This document shows positions 16,924 through 26,086 of a stretch of 64,000 nt of DNA, one piece after another (positions within the stretch are counted from its first letter, which is position 1; the number at the start of each line of letters is the position of its first letter). The DNA is from Aliihoeflea sp. 2WW (GTDB taxonomy: Bacteria > Pseudomonadota > Alphaproteobacteria > Rhizobiales > Rhizobiaceae). The notes beneath the pieces were generated by a model, which saw nothing but the letters and a program-made list of their open reading frames with translations, was not told the DNA's origin and did not search any database. The stretch lies in NCBI RefSeq assembly GCF_000497755.1, contig NZ_AYOD01000008.1, positions 1-64,000 of the forward strand. Direction: 5' to 3'. The position numbers were made by a program, and so were the translations under genes.

Positions 16924-17033
16924 TTCCCTCATCAGGGATTCGAATGGTCCAGTCATCACGATATAGGCATGGAGACCGAGCCGCTACAATGCGCGATCAT
17001 CATGTAATGTTTCGTGAACGGCCGCCGACATCG

Positions 17034-17609
17034 TCAGATGTTGCGACTTCCAGGCTTGATGGCCGGAATGGCGGCGAGTTCGGGCGGGAGCGCGTCGGCC
17101 GGATAGGCCGGCACCTCATATTCGGCGAGCGCGATGAGCGGCACCCCGACATCGGCCTTGCCGGCGGAACGGTCGACGATGCAGGCCGCCGCGACGATTT
17201 CGGCGCCGAGTTCGCGAAGGCAATCGACGGTCTCGCGGATCGACAGGCCCGTCGTCACGATGTCCTCGACGATGACGACGCGCGCGCCCTTTTCCATCTC
17301 GAACCGGCGCAGCTTGAAGACGCCCGCCTCGCGCTCGACCCAGACCGCGGGCACGCCGAGATGACGAGAGGTTTCATAAGCGGGAATGATGCCGCCGACG
17401 GCCGGACCGACGACATAGTCGATCTCGCCGGCCTCGGCGCGGATCTTCTCCGCGAGCGCCCTGCACAGACGCTCGGTCTTGTCGGCATGCATGAACACGC
17501 GGGCCTTTTGCAGGAAGACCGGGCTGCGCAGGCCTGAGGTCAGGATGAAATGCCCCTCCAGGATAGCGCCCGCCTCGCGGAAAATCGCCAATACGTCTTC
17601 AGTCTGCAT
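17034..17609 (-). CDS. pyrE: Orotate phosphoribosyltransferase
   Basis: Converts orotate and PRPP to orotidine 5'-phosphate in pyrimidine synthesis. The PRPP-binding motif is [16 protein letters not shown] (about 108-123), and [12 protein letters not shown] precedes it. Length (191 aa) fits the compact alphaproteobacterial form. It begins 14 bases after the rsh stop, so the two are probably co-transcribed. Confidence 0.97.
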   Translation of the reverse strand: MQTEDVLAIFREAGAILEGHFILTSGLRSPVFLQKARVFMHADKTERLCRALAEKIRAEAGEIDYVVGPAVGGIIPAYETSRHLGVPAVWVEREAGVFKLRRFEMEKGARVVIVEDIVTTGLSIRETVDCLRELGAEIVAAACIVDRSAGKADVGVPLIALAEYEVPAYPADALPPELAAIPAIKPGSRNI

Positions 17610-17622
17610 CTGCCGTCTTTTC

Positions 17623-19851
17623 CTATCCGTTCACGCGGCGCACTTCCGAAACGCTCGCATTTTCCTTCAGTTGCGACATCAGCCGGTTCAGATGCTTCAG
17701 GTCCCAGACCTCGAGATCGAACACCATCTCGGTGAAATCCGGCGCGGTGCGCAGCATGGACAGCGTATGGATGTTGGCGTCGTTCGATGCAATCACCTGC
17801 GAGATATTCGCAAGCGATCCGGGCTCGTTCAGAGCCGTCACCGAGACGCGCGCGGGGAAGCGCTCCTTGGTGTCCTCGTCGATGTCCCAGCGCACGTCGA
17901 TCCACCGTTCCGGCTGGTCGTCGAAGGCGGTGAGCGACGGCGACTGGATCGGGTAGATCGTGATACCCGAGCCCGGATGCATGATACCGACGATGCGGTC
18001 GCCCGGAACGGCGCCTTCCGGGGCGAACTTGACCGGCAGGTCGCCGCGCACGCCGCGGATCGGCAGTGCACCGGCACTCTCGCGCCGGCCGGGTTTTTCC
18101 GGCTCGTTCGAGCGCGGCATCTGGAACAGCATGCCGGCCGCATTGCGCAGGTTGAACCAACCCTCTTCGCGCTGACGCGGCGGCTGCACCGCCCTCTCCT
18201 CCTTGTGGTCGGGATAGACAGCACGCACGACGTCCGGCGACGACAATTCGCCGCGCCCGACGGCGGCCAGCACGTCCTCGACATCCTTGCGCGCCAAGCG
18301 GTGCAGGACGGGCTTCAGCAGTTCCTTGGAGAATTTCTTGCCCGAGCGCTCGAAGGCGCGTTCGAGGATGCGCGTGCCGAGGCCGGAATATTGCTTGCGG
18401 ATGGCATTCTTGGTCGCGCGGCGGATGGCCGAGCGCGCCTTGCCGGTGACGACGACGGATTCCCATGCGGCGGGCGGCACCTGCGCCTTCGAGCGGATGA
18501 TCTCGACCTCGTCGCCATTCTTCAATTCGGTCATCAGCGGCATGATGCGGCCGTTGATCTTGGCGCCGACGCAGGTATCGCCGACATCTGTATGGACGGC
18601 GTAGGCGAAGTCGATCGGCGTCGCGCCGCGCGGCAGCGCGATCAGCCGGCCCTTCGGCGTGAAGCAGAAGACCTGGTCCTGAAACAGTTCGAGTTTGGTA
18701 TTCTCGAGAAATTCCTCCGGATTGTCACCTTCCGAAAGCTGCTCGATCGTGTGGCGCAGCCAAGCATAGGCGTTGGTGTCCTTGGACAACTTCAGACCGC
18801 CATTGCCCGATACCGTCGCACCATCCTTGTAGAGCGTGTGGGCGGCGACGCCGTATTCGGCGACGTCATCCATCGGCCGCGTGCGGATCTGCAGTTCCAC
18901 GCGCTGGCGCGACGGGCCCACGATCGTCGTATGGATGGATCGGTAGTCGTTCTGCTTCGGCGTCGAGATGTAATCCTTGAACCGGCCCGGCACCATCGAC
19001 CAGGTCGTGTGGATCGCGAAGAGCGCGCGGTAGCAGTCCTCTTCATTGTCGACGATGACGCGAAAGCCGAAAATGTCCGACAATTGCTCGAAAGACAGCG
19101 CCTTGGTCTCCATCTTGCGAAAGACCGACCACGGCTTTTTCTGCCGGCTCTTCACCGTCGCCTTGATGTCGTACTTCTCGAACAGCACCGAAAGCGACTT
19201 CTCGATCTCGCCGATGACGTCCTTCGAGCGCTCGTAGATGTCGGCGAGACGCTCGGTGACCGCGCGGTGGGCTTCCGGGTTCATGGTACGGAAGGCCAGT
19301 TCCTCCAGCTCCTCGCGCATGTCCTGCATGCCCATGCGCCCGGCCAGAGGCGCATAGATGTCCATCGTCTCCTCGGCGATGCGGATGCGCTTGTGCTCGG
19401 GCATGTGGTCGAGCGTGCGCATGTTGTGCAGCCGGTCGGCCAGCTTGACCAGCAAGACGCGCACGTCCTCGGCAATGGCGAGAAGCAGCTTGCGCAGGTT
19501 TTCAGCCTGCTCGGCCTTCTTGGAGACGAGATCGAGCTTCTTGAGCTTGGTCAAGCCCTCGACGAGCTTGCCCATCTCCGGGCCGAACAGCGTGTCGATC
19601 TCCTGGCGCGTGGCCGAGGTGTCCTCGATCGTATCGTGGAGCAGCGCGACGGCGATCGTCGCCTCGTCGACATGCATGTCGGTGAGGATCGCGGCCACTT
19701 CGAGCGGATGGGAGAAATACGGGTCGCCGGATGCGCGCTTCTGGTGACCATGCTTCTGCATGGCATAGACATACGCCTTGTTCAAAAGCGCTTCGTTCAC
19801 GTCGGGCTTGTAGCGCTGGACGCGCTCGACAAGCTCGTATTGCCGCATCAT
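17623..19851 (-). CDS. rsh: Bifunctional (p)ppGpp synthetase/hydrolase (Rel/Spo homologue)
   Basis: The stringent-response enzyme that makes and degrades (p)ppGpp. Domains in order: an HD hydrolase (about 25-175, with LLHDTIEDT and [12 protein letters not shown]); a synthetase (about 230-360, with [25 protein letters not shown] and YRSIHTT); a TGS domain (about 390-450, with [20 protein letters not shown]); and a C-terminal ACT domain (about 665-740). Both catalytic halves look intact, so one protein should serve both roles, as in other Hyphomicrobiales. The 742-residue length is normal. Confidence 0.98.
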   Translation of the reverse strand: MMRQYELVERVQRYKPDVNEALLNKAYVYAMQKHGHQKRASGDPYFSHPLEVAAILTDMHVDEATIAVALLHDTIEDTSATRQEIDTLFGPEMGKLVEGLTKLKKLDLVSKKAEQAENLRKLLLAIAEDVRVLLVKLADRLHNMRTLDHMPEHKRIRIAEETMDIYAPLAGRMGMQDMREELEELAFRTMNPEAHRAVTERLADIYERSKDVIGEIEKSLSVLFEKYDIKATVKSRQKKPWSVFRKMETKALSFEQLSDIFGFRVIVDNEEDCYRALFAIHTTWSMVPGRFKDYISTPKQNDYRSIHTTIVGPSRQRVELQIRTRPMDDVAEYGVAAHTLYKDGATVSGNGGLKLSKDTNAYAWLRHTIEQLSEGDNPEEFLENTKLELFQDQVFCFTPKGRLIALPRGATPIDFAYAVHTDVGDTCVGAKINGRIMPLMTELKNGDEVEIIRSKAQVPPAAWESVVVTGKARSAIRRATKNAIRKQYSGLGTRILERAFERSGKKFSKELLKPVLHRLARKDVEDVLAAVGRGELSSPDVVRAVYPDHKEERAVQPPRQREEGWFNLRNAAGMLFQMPRSNEPEKPGRRESAGALPIRGVRGDLPVKFAPEGAVPGDRIVGIMHPGSGITIYPIQSPSLTAFDDQPERWIDVRWDIDEDTKERFPARVSVTALNEPGSLANISQVIASNDANIHTLSMLRTAPDFTEMVFDLEVWDLKHLNRLMSQLKENASVSEVRRVNG

Positions 19852-19875
19852 GTGGAACCGGACCCTTCAGACGAA

Positions 19876-19907
19876 ATATGCCGCGCCATCATAGCGGCGC
19901 GGCATAT
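19876..19907 (-). terminator. Hairpin between rpoZ and rsh
   Basis: A perfect 12-base stem, ATATGCCGCGCC / GGCGCGGCATAT, around an 8-base loop lies in the 108-base rpoZ-rsh gap. On the minus strand it is followed by TTTCGTC, a weak U-tract. It may end part of the rpoZ transcript, separating rpoZ expression from rsh. Confidence 0.55.
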
Positions 19908-19959
19908 AATTTAGATAGTCATCAATAGGCCGCGGCGGAAGATTGCCGTGCCGCGACGA

Positions 19960-20358
19960 TCAGAAATCGTCGCTCTTTTCCGGCGCGACAAGGCCTTCGA
20001 TGCCGGCCAGGAGATCGTCTTCCGACATGCGGTCGAAGGTGACGTTCTCTTCGCTCTCGTCGGTCGCGATGATCGTCTCGTCGCCAGTCTCCGTCGACAG
20101 CGCGGGAGCCTCGACTTCCGGCTCGTCGACTTCGACGTGCTTTTGCAGCGAATGGATCAGGTCTTCCTTCAGATCTTCCGGTGAGAGCGTCTCGTCGGCG
20201 ATCTCGCGAAGGGCGACGACCGGGTTCTTGTCATTGTCGCGGTCGATCGTGATCGCGGCGCCCTGCGAGATCTGGCGGGCACGGTGGCCGGCGAGCAGAA
20301 CGAGCTCGAACCGGTTGTCGACCTTGTCGATGCAATCCTCAACGGTGACGCGGGCCAT
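19960..20358 (-). CDS. rpoZ: DNA-directed RNA polymerase subunit omega
   Basis: A small RNA polymerase subunit that helps beta-prime fold. It begins [20 protein letters not shown], which is diagnostic, and includes [13 protein letters not shown]. The 132 residues include an acidic C-terminal extension typical of alphaproteobacteria. AAAGGGG lies about 7 bases before the ATG and a good promoter lies upstream (20404-20432). Next to rsh, as usual. Confidence 0.98.
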   Translation of the reverse strand: MARVTVEDCIDKVDNRFELVLLAGHRARQISQGAAITIDRDNDKNPVVALREIADETLSPEDLKEDLIHSLQKHVEVDEPEVEAPALSTETGDETIIATDESEENVTFDRMSEDDLLAGIEGLVAPEKSDDF

Positions 20359-20403
20359 GGGAACGCCCCTTTCATGTCTTCAGGTGTCGGGAGATTGCGT
20401 GCT

Positions 20404-20432
20404 CCATAGCGAAAACTTCGCCTCTTGACAAG
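20404..20432 (-). promoter_or_regulatory. Predicted sigma-70 promoter of rpoZ
   Basis: On the minus strand CTTGTC is followed after exactly 17 bases by CTATGG. This is close to the alphaproteobacterial housekeeping consensus (CTTGAC-N17-CTATAT). It ends about 46 bases before the rpoZ ATG at 20358, a normal leader length. Confidence 0.55.
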
Positions 20433-20608
20433 CATTGCGAGACGCTGCGTCCACACAATCAAAAATGCTTGAGCCCAGCCGCTGCGATGTTGGCACGCGG
20501 CGCCATTGCCCGTATGTCTGTCTTATATTCAGTTTCGCTTGAATTCGATTTTCGCCCTTGGGCGCCAGTCATTTCGACAGGCCGGCCATTTCGACAGGAA
20601 CAATTGCC

Positions 20609-21193
20609 ATGTTCGATCCGCGCGAAAAGATCGCCCTCTTCATCGACGGCGCCAATCTCTACGCCACGTCCCGCGCACTCGGTTTCGACGTCGACTACCG
20701 CAAGCTGCTCACGCATTTCCAGAAGCACGGCTATCTCGTGCGCGCCTACTACTACACCGCGCTGATCGAGGATCAGGAATATTCCTCGATCCGGCCGCTG
20801 ATCGACTGGCTCGACTATAATGGCTACAAGGTCGTCACCAAGCCCGCGCGGGAGTTCACCGACGCGATGGGCCGGCGCAAGATCAAGGGCAATATGGATA
20901 TCGAGCTGACGGTCGACGCGCTCGAACTCGCCTCGACGATCGACCACTACGTCATCTTTTCCGGCGACGGCGATTTTCGCAGCCTCGTCGATGCGCTCCA
21001 GCGCAAGGGCCGCAAGGTCTCTGTGATCTCGACCATGGCCTCGCAGCCGCCAATGATCTCGGACGATCTGCGCCGGCAGGCCGATCATTTCATCGACCTG
21101 AATTCGCTCAAGGCCGAGATCGGACGCGAGGGCGCAGAGCGCATCGCCCGCCGTCCCGCGCCGGAACCCGTCGACGAAGACGAGTTCGAATGA
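20609..21193 (+). CDS. NYN-domain (LabA/DUF88) protein
   Basis: A 194-residue PIN-like NYN protein, predicted RNase. The start at 20609 (MFDPREKIALFIDGAN) follows AGGAACAATTGCC; an upstream in-frame Met at 20558 would add 17 unlikely residues. Acidic metal-site residues appear in FIDGANLY (near 12), KGNMDIELTVDAL (near 95) and FSGDGDFRSLVDAL (near 121). It overlaps the next gene by 4 bases. A 12-base direct repeat, CATTTCGACAGG, lies just upstream at 20570-20581 and 20587-20598. Confidence 0.92.
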   Translation: MFDPREKIALFIDGANLYATSRALGFDVDYRKLLTHFQKHGYLVRAYYYTALIEDQEYSSIRPLIDWLDYNGYKVVTKPAREFTDAMGRRKIKGNMDIELTVDALELASTIDHYVIFSGDGDFRSLVDALQRKGRKVSVISTMASQPPMISDDLRRQADHFIDLNSLKAEIGREGAERIARRPAPEPVDEDEFE

Positions 21194-21867
21194 GCCGCAT
21201 CGTTTCCGTCGGACCGGCCGAACCGTCACCCGACTGTCCGTTGTGCCCGCGCCTGCACGACTTCATCGCGGCGTGGCGCGCGCGCGAGCCGCACTGGTTC
21301 AACGCGCCGGTGCCGACCTGGCTGCCGACGGCAGGCGATGGCAGCGTTCGGCTGCTCATCGTCGGGCTCGCGCCCGGCCTGCGCGGGGCCAACCGGACCG
21401 GCCGCCCCTTCACCGGGGACTATGCCGGCGACCTTCTCTACTCGACGCTGAAACGGTTCGGCTTCGCCACAGGCGAGTTCGAAGCCCGCCCCGACGACAG
21501 TCTGCAACTCATCGAGACGGCCGTCACTAACGCCGTGCGCTGCGTGCCGCCGGAGAACAAGCCGGTGGGCGCAGAGATCAACACCTGTCGTAAATTTCTC
21601 GTGCCGACGATCGGCCGGTTCGAGAATTTGAAGGCAATCGTGACGCTTGGCTCGATCTCGCACCAGTCCGTCGTGCGCGCGCTCGGCGGCCGGGTTGCGG
21701 AGCACAAATTCGGCCATCAGGCGCAGACCGAAATCGGCGGCATCCGCGTATTCTCGAGCTATCACTGCTCGCGGTACAACACGAATACGGGACGGCTGAC
21801 GGAAGAGATGTTCGTCGATGTTTTCAGGGATGTGCGGGGGTTTTTGGATTCGGCAGTAGGGGAGTAG
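21190..21867 (+). CDS. Uracil-DNA glycosylase, family 5 (UDGb-like)
   Basis: Removes uracil and some other deaminated bases from DNA. Motif 1 is GLAPGLRGANRTGRPFTGD (about 55-73), with no catalytic Asn/Asp at the usual site, as in family 5. The second motif is HCSRYNTNTGRLT near 195. Four Cys (CPLC near the N terminus, CVPPENKP, and NTCRKF) fit a [4Fe-4S] cluster. The stop codon TAG is supplied by the first units of an 8-base repeat that continues past the gene. It overlaps the NYN gene. Confidence 0.88.
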   Translation: MSRIVSVGPAEPSPDCPLCPRLHDFIAAWRAREPHWFNAPVPTWLPTAGDGSVRLLIVGLAPGLRGANRTGRPFTGDYAGDLLYSTLKRFGFATGEFEARPDDSLQLIETAVTNAVRCVPPENKPVGAEINTCRKFLVPTIGRFENLKAIVTLGSISHQSVVRALGGRVAEHKFGHQAQTEIGGIRVFSSYHCSRYNTNTGRLTEEMFVDVFRDVRGFLDSAVGE

Positions 21868-21894
21868 GGGAGTAGGGGAGTAGGGGAGTAGGGG
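21855..21894 (+). repeat. Five tandem copies of AGTAGGGG (G-quadruplex motif)
   Basis: Five exact 8-base units beginning at the end of the UDG gene. They give five G4 runs with 4-base spacers, a textbook G-quadruplex pattern on the plus strand. The UDG stop lies inside unit 2. An inverted, less perfect set follows at 21940-21979. Confidence 0.9.
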
Positions 21895-21923
21895 AGTGAA
21901 GAGCATCAGCGGACTTCGACAAT

Positions 21924-21942
21924 GGGAAGAAAAGTTCTTCCC
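21924..21942. terminator. Inner hairpin between UDG and smpB genes
   Basis: A perfect stem GGGAAGAA / TTCTTCCC with an AAG loop lies in the centre of the larger inverted repeat. With the flanking G- and C-rich arms it makes a long nested stem between two convergent genes, a likely bidirectional transcription stop. Confidence 0.5.
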
Positions 21943-21979
21943 CTACTCCCCTAATCCCGTACTCCCCTACTCCCCTCCT
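21940..21979 (-). repeat. Inverted partner of the AGTAGGGG repeat
   Basis: Five units of CCCCTACT or close variants (CCCCTAAT, CCCGTACT, CCCCTCCT), the reverse complement of the 21855-21894 array. The arms can pair over about 40 bases with a 45-base loop. The array ends immediately before the smpB stop at 21981. The variation here suggests this arm is older or under less constraint. Confidence 0.85.
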
Positions 21980-21980
21980 T

Positions 21981-22454
21981 CTACCCGTGGTTCTTCAAAA
22001 GCCGCGCCTTTTCCCGACCCCAGTCGCGTTGCTTTTCCGTCTCGCGCTTGTCGTGCAGCTTCTTGCCGCGCGCCAAGCCGAAGAGCAGCTTCGCGCGGCC
22101 CTTTTCGTTGAAGTAAATCTTCAGCGGGACCATCGTCATGCCTTCGCGCTCGACGCCCTGTTTCAGGCGGGCCATCTCCTTCTTCTTCAGGAGAAGCTTT
22201 CGACGGCGGCGGGGCTCGTGGTTGAAACGGTTGCCTTGCGTGTATTCGGGAATGTACGAATTGATCAGCCAGATTTCGCCGCCCTCCGCCGAAGCGTAGG
22301 ATTCGCCGATATTCGCCTGGCCTTCGCGCAGCGACTTTACCTCCGTGCCCGTCAGCGACAGGCCGGCCTCGTAGGTGTCGGTCACCTCGAAGGAGAAGCG
22401 TGCCTTGCGGTTTTCCGCGACCAGCTTGGAATTGTTGTCCTTATCCTTGCTCAT
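21981..22454 (-). CDS. smpB: SsrA-binding protein SmpB
   Basis: Binds tmRNA and brings it to stalled ribosomes for trans-translation. The 157 residues include [16 protein letters not shown] and [18 protein letters not shown], and a basic [18 protein letters not shown] tail that enters the mRNA channel. Length is standard. It lies 26 bases after dapA on the same strand. Confidence 0.98.
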   Translation of the reverse strand: MSKDKDNNSKLVAENRKARFSFEVTDTYEAGLSLTGTEVKSLREGQANIGESYASAEGGEIWLINSYIPEYTQGNRFNHEPRRRRKLLLKKKEMARLKQGVEREGMTMVPLKIYFNEKGRAKLLFGLARGKKLHDKRETEKQRDWGREKARLLKNHG

Positions 22455-22479
22455 GTCATCGCAACGCGAAAAGCCGGCA

Positions 22480-23361
22480 TCAGTTCATCAGCCCGGCATG
22501 AACCATCGCGGCGTCGATCGCCTTCGCCGTCGACTCCTCGATCGTGACGAGCGGCATCCGAACGACGTTCTGCGCTTTCCCAAGGCGCGACAGCGCATAT
22601 TTCGCGCCGGTCACGCCCGCCTCGATGAAAATTGCCTTGTGGAGTGGCATCAGCCGGTCCTGCAATTCGATCGCGCGCTCGCGGTCGCCGGCGAGCGAGG
22701 CGCGCTGGAATTCGGCGCAGAGACGCGGCGCGATGTTGGAGGTGACCGAAATCGCCCCCTGCCCGCCATGTGCGTTGAAGCCGAGCGCCGATGCGTCCTC
22801 GCCGGAAAGCTGGATGAAGTCGGGCCCGCAGGTGATGCGCTGTTCGGAGACGCGCTCGATCTTCGCTGTCGCATCCTTGACGCCGACGATGTTCGAAAAG
22901 TCTTTGGCAAGCCGTCCCATCGTCTCGGGCGTCATGTCGATCACCGAGCGCGGGGGGATGTTGTAGATGATGACGGGCAGCTTCACAGCCTTCGCCACTT
23001 CGGCGAAATGCGCGTAGAGCCCGCGCTGGTTGGGCTTGTTGTAATAGGGCGTGACGACGAGAACCGCGTCCGCGCCGGTCTTTTCGGCGAACTTCGCCAG
23101 TTCGACGGCTTCCGTGGTCGAATTCGAGCCCGCGCCGGCAATGACCGGGACGCGACCTGCGGCCACCTCGACGCAGATCTCGACGACGCGGCGGTGTTCT
23201 TCATGGCTCAGCGTCGGCGATTCACCCGTCGTCCCGACCGGCACCAGGCCGTTCGTGCCTTCGCCGATCTGCCATTCCACGAGTTCGCGGAAGGCTTTCT
23301 CATCCAGGGCGCCGTCCTTGGTGAACGGGGTCACGAGCGCGGTCATCGAACCTGTGAACAT
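22480..23361 (-). CDS. dapA: 4-hydroxy-tetrahydrodipicolinate synthase
   Basis: Condenses pyruvate with aspartate semialdehyde in lysine/diaminopimelate synthesis. The start is at 23361 ([13 protein letters not shown]; 293 aa); a longer frame reaching 23526 would add residues the family does not have. GTTGESPTL binds substrate, the Tyr is in [10 protein letters not shown] (near 133), and the Schiff-base Lys is in GVKDATAKI (near 161). Divergent from the lytic transglycosylase. Confidence 0.97.
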   Translation of the reverse strand: MFTGSMTALVTPFTKDGALDEKAFRELVEWQIGEGTNGLVPVGTTGESPTLSHEEHRRVVEICVEVAAGRVPVIAGAGSNSTTEAVELAKFAEKTGADAVLVVTPYYNKPNQRGLYAHFAEVAKAVKLPVIIYNIPPRSVIDMTPETMGRLAKDFSNIVGVKDATAKIERVSEQRITCGPDFIQLSGEDASALGFNAHGGQGAISVTSNIAPRLCAEFQRASLAGDRERAIELQDRLMPLHKAIFIEAGVTGAKYALSRLGKAQNVVRMPLVTIEESTAKAIDAAMVHAGLMN

Positions 23362-23612
23362 GATCTCAAAGCTCCTGGATAGGCACTTGGCAAGCGGAAA
23401 ACGGCTATTCTGCCCGCCTTCTAGACGATCGGCGGCGGATGCACCATAGTCTTGGCGTTGGGACGAAGCGGAATTCAACGCGCGCCGGCCATGAGCGCGG
23501 CGCATTTGAACGATGGCGATAACCAATCGTTTACGTCGTCTTCACCCACAGCCCCTAGCATGGGTGTCTCGTTAACCTACCTGTCCATGACGAACGACCC
23601 AGGACCTAAAGA

Positions 23613-25709
23613 ATGCAGGCAACACTCAGGACCCGCGTCGCGCTTACCGGCTTGACCCTCGCCCTCCTTCCCGGGCTGGCGCTCGCCAATCCGGTACTGC
23701 CGTCCAACCCGCCGATTCCCGGACAGCGCCCCTACCAGGCTGCTGCGACGGGCGTCGACAGCGCATTTACGACCGGTTCGGTCGTGGCGCAGTCGGCAGC
23801 CGCAATGGCAACCGATCTCGTCGTCAGCGGCGATATTTCCAAGCTCAAGGCCGGGCTCGACGCCTTGCAGTCGGGCAACATCTCCCGCGCCCGCGTTACC
23901 CGGGACAACCTGCCGTCGAATTCGCTGGACCGCCAGATTCTCTCCTGGGCGATCGCCACGAGCGGCGCCGATGGCGTGCCCTCCGGCGAAATCGCGCAGG
24001 CGGCATTCGCACTCAAGGGCTGGCCGGGCATGTCGCGGTTGCGCGCCAATTCCGAGCGGGCGCTCCTGCGGGAAAACCCGGGCCCGCAGGGCGTGCTGCG
24101 CGCTTTCGGCGACACGCAACCCGAAACGCCGGAAGGCACGATCGCCTTGACGCGGGCGCATCTGGCCGTCGGCAACACGCAGGCCGCGAAGGCCGTTCTG
24201 GCGCCCTATTGGCGCAACGAGCGCATCGAGCCCCGCGAAGAAGCCGCGATGGTGCGCGAATTCGGCCGCCTTCTGACGGCCGCGGATCACTGGCATCGCA
24301 TGGAGCGGATGCTCCACATCGATCGCGTCACTTCGGCCGAGCGCGTCGCAGGTCTTGCCGGCGGCGAAGCGCTGACGCGCGCCTGGGCCGCCGTGATCCG
24401 TGGCGAATCGAATGCCGGCAAGCTTCTTGCCGCCGTGCCGCAGGCCCAGCGCAAGGCCGGCTTCTACTTCGCGCAGGCACGGCACCTTCGCCGCGCCGAA
24501 CGCTATAAGGAGGCCGCCCAGGTCGTTCTCCAGGCACCCAAGGACGCGGCCTCGCTCGTCAATGCCGACGCGTGGTGGATCGAAAGACGCGTCCTCTCGC
24601 GCGAATTGCTTGATCTCGGCGAAAATCGCCTCGCCTATCAGGTTGCCGCCGCTCAGCAGGTGGACAGCCCGGCCAATGCCGTCGACGCCGAATTCCATGC
24701 CGGCTGGTATGCGTTGCGCTTCCTCAACGATGCGGCGACGGCCAACCGGCATTTCTCGCGAATCGTCCAGATCGCCGAAGGACCGATTTCCCTGTCGCGC
24801 GGTCATTACTGGCTGGGACGCGCCGCCGAGGCCGGCGGCCCGGGCAATGCACGCGACCACTACCAGCGCGCGGCGCGCTACGGGACGGCGTTTTACGGCC
24901 AGCTTGCCGCCGCCAAGCTCGGCGCCACGACCGTTTCGGCAAGCTTCCCGTCGCCCAGCGACGCTGACCGCCGCAATTTCGAGGGCCGGCAAGCAGTGCA
25001 AGCGATTCGCCGCCTTGAGCGTGCCGGTCACCAGGGCCGGGCGAACACGCTCTATCGCGACCTGGCGCTGCAGCTCGACAGCACCGGCGAGCTGGCACTT
25101 CTCGCCGTCATGGCCGAGCGGCGCGGCGATCATCCGCTTGCGCTGCGCGTCGGCAAATGGGCGGCGGGTCGCGGCCTCGATGTCGGAGCGCTGGCGCATC
25201 CCGTCGGCGCCATTCCGGGCAATGCCAACATCTCGGCGGCCGGAAAGGCGCTTGCCTATGCAATCGCCCGTCAGGAGAGCGAGTTCAACATCTCGGCCCG
25301 TTCGGGCGCGGGTGCGCTCGGTATCCTGCAATTGCTGCCGGGAACGGCCCGCGACATGGCGCGCAAGGTCGGCGTTTCCTACGACCAGGCCCGCCTCACC
25401 CGCGATGCCGGGTACAATGCCGCGCTCGGCGCCGCCTATCTCGGCGAACAGCTCGACCGCTTCAACGGCTCCTACATCCTGACCTTCGCGGGCTACAATG
25501 CCGGCCCGAACCGCGCCGCCCAATGGGTCGGCCGCTATGGCGATCCGCGCGGACAGAACATCGATGCAGTCGTCGACTGGATCGAGCGCATCCCCTTCCA
25601 CGAGACACGTTCCTACGTGCAGCGCGTGATGGAAAACTACCAGGTCTACAAGATGCGCCTGTCGGGCCGGACCGACGTCGTCGCCGACCTCGTCGGTGGT
25701 CGCAGGTAA
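23613..25709 (+). CDS. Soluble lytic murein transglycosylase (Slt family)
   Basis: A periplasmic peptidoglycan-cleaving enzyme, 698 residues. A signal peptide (about 1-26, ending LALA) is followed by a long alpha-helical superhelix (about 60-540) and the C-terminal goose-type SLT domain. Catalytic Glu555 lies in ARQESEFNISARSGAGALG, with LLPGTARDMARKVG and FAGYNAGPNRA following. The architecture matches Slt70. A strong hairpin terminator follows at 25741. Confidence 0.96.
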   Translation: MQATLRTRVALTGLTLALLPGLALANPVLPSNPPIPGQRPYQAAATGVDSAFTTGSVVAQSAAAMATDLVVSGDISKLKAGLDALQSGNISRARVTRDNLPSNSLDRQILSWAIATSGADGVPSGEIAQAAFALKGWPGMSRLRANSERALLRENPGPQGVLRAFGDTQPETPEGTIALTRAHLAVGNTQAAKAVLAPYWRNERIEPREEAAMVREFGRLLTAADHWHRMERMLHIDRVTSAERVAGLAGGEALTRAWAAVIRGESNAGKLLAAVPQAQRKAGFYFAQARHLRRAERYKEAAQVVLQAPKDAASLVNADAWWIERRVLSRELLDLGENRLAYQVAAAQQVDSPANAVDAEFHAGWYALRFLNDAATANRHFSRIVQIAEGPISLSRGHYWLGRAAEAGGPGNARDHYQRAARYGTAFYGQLAAAKLGATTVSASFPSPSDADRRNFEGRQAVQAIRRLERAGHQGRANTLYRDLALQLDSTGELALLAVMAERRGDHPLALRVGKWAAGRGLDVGALAHPVGAIPGNANISAAGKALAYAIARQESEFNISARSGAGALGILQLLPGTARDMARKVGVSYDQARLTRDAGYNAALGAAYLGEQLDRFNGSYILTFAGYNAGPNRAAQWVGRYGDPRGQNIDAVVDWIERIPFHETRSYVQRVMENYQVYKMRLSGRTDVVADLVGGRR

Positions 25710-25740
25710 GAGTTCCGGTTCCACGATCGGGAAATCGCGA

Positions 25741-25766
25741 AAGGCGGGCCCTCGGGTCCGCCTTTT
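25741..25766 (+). terminator. Rho-independent terminator of the lytic transglycosylase gene
   Basis: AAGGCGGGCCC pairs with GGGTCCGCCTT (one G-U), followed by TTTTGCTTT, 31 bases after the stop codon. A classic GC-rich stem with U-tract on the plus strand. Confidence 0.85.
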
Positions 25767-26031
25767 GCTTTGGATCGTTCCGATCCGTTGTCATGCGCAA
25801 CAAGCGGAGCAGCGCCATTCGCGCAGAACTGAAGTGCTCACCTGTCGGTAGATGGCCGCAACAGGCCAAGTCGATCCGCGGACCTGCTTAACCAAAGCCA
25901 ATCCCTAACGCGTCATCTGATAAATCTGTCCAACGCGGAAGATGGTCGAACACCGGGCAAAGGCAGCGGCGCCGCCATCCGATGCATCGCGGAGGCGACC
26001 GATTTCGCCAGCCGGTCGACCCCAAAACAGA
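25767..26031. other. Intergenic gap between lytic transglycosylase and porin terminators
   Basis: About 265 bases between two convergent terminators. I find no convincing coding frame or RNA gene. The sequence is of mixed composition with no clear repeat. Confidence 0.5.
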
Positions 26032-26061
26032 AAGAACCCGGCGGTTGCCCGCCGGGTTCTT
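26032..26061 (-). terminator. Rho-independent terminator of the porin gene
   Basis: A perfect 13-base stem, AAGAACCCGGCGG / CCGCCGGGTTCTT, with a TTGC loop, 25 bases past the porin stop. On the minus strand it is followed by T-rich sequence (TTCTGTTTT). A strong stop is suitable for a very highly expressed gene. Confidence 0.9.
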
Positions 26062-26086
26062 CATTCAAACTAGGACCAGATCGGTC

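Noticed and set aside
17479-19914. An 811-codon plus-strand open frame over rsh
   Set aside because: It lies wholly antisense to rsh, which shows all expected HD, synthetase, TGS and ACT motifs. Long antisense frames are a normal by-product of high GC. The translation has no recognisable domain.
20569-20598. Duplicate CATTTCGACAGG upstream of the NYN gene as an operator
   Set aside because: The 18-base period is a short direct duplication that includes the ribosome-binding site; there is no symmetry or recurrence to support a regulatory site.
21855-21979. Reading the repeated 8-base units as a small CRISPR array
   Set aside because: The units are contiguous with no spacers, and no cas genes are present. 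It is a simple tandem repeat with an inverted partner.
23362-23526. N-terminal extension of dapA
   Set aside because: The extra 55 residues have no homology pattern and cover the likely divergent promoter; DapA starts at [13 protein letters not shown].
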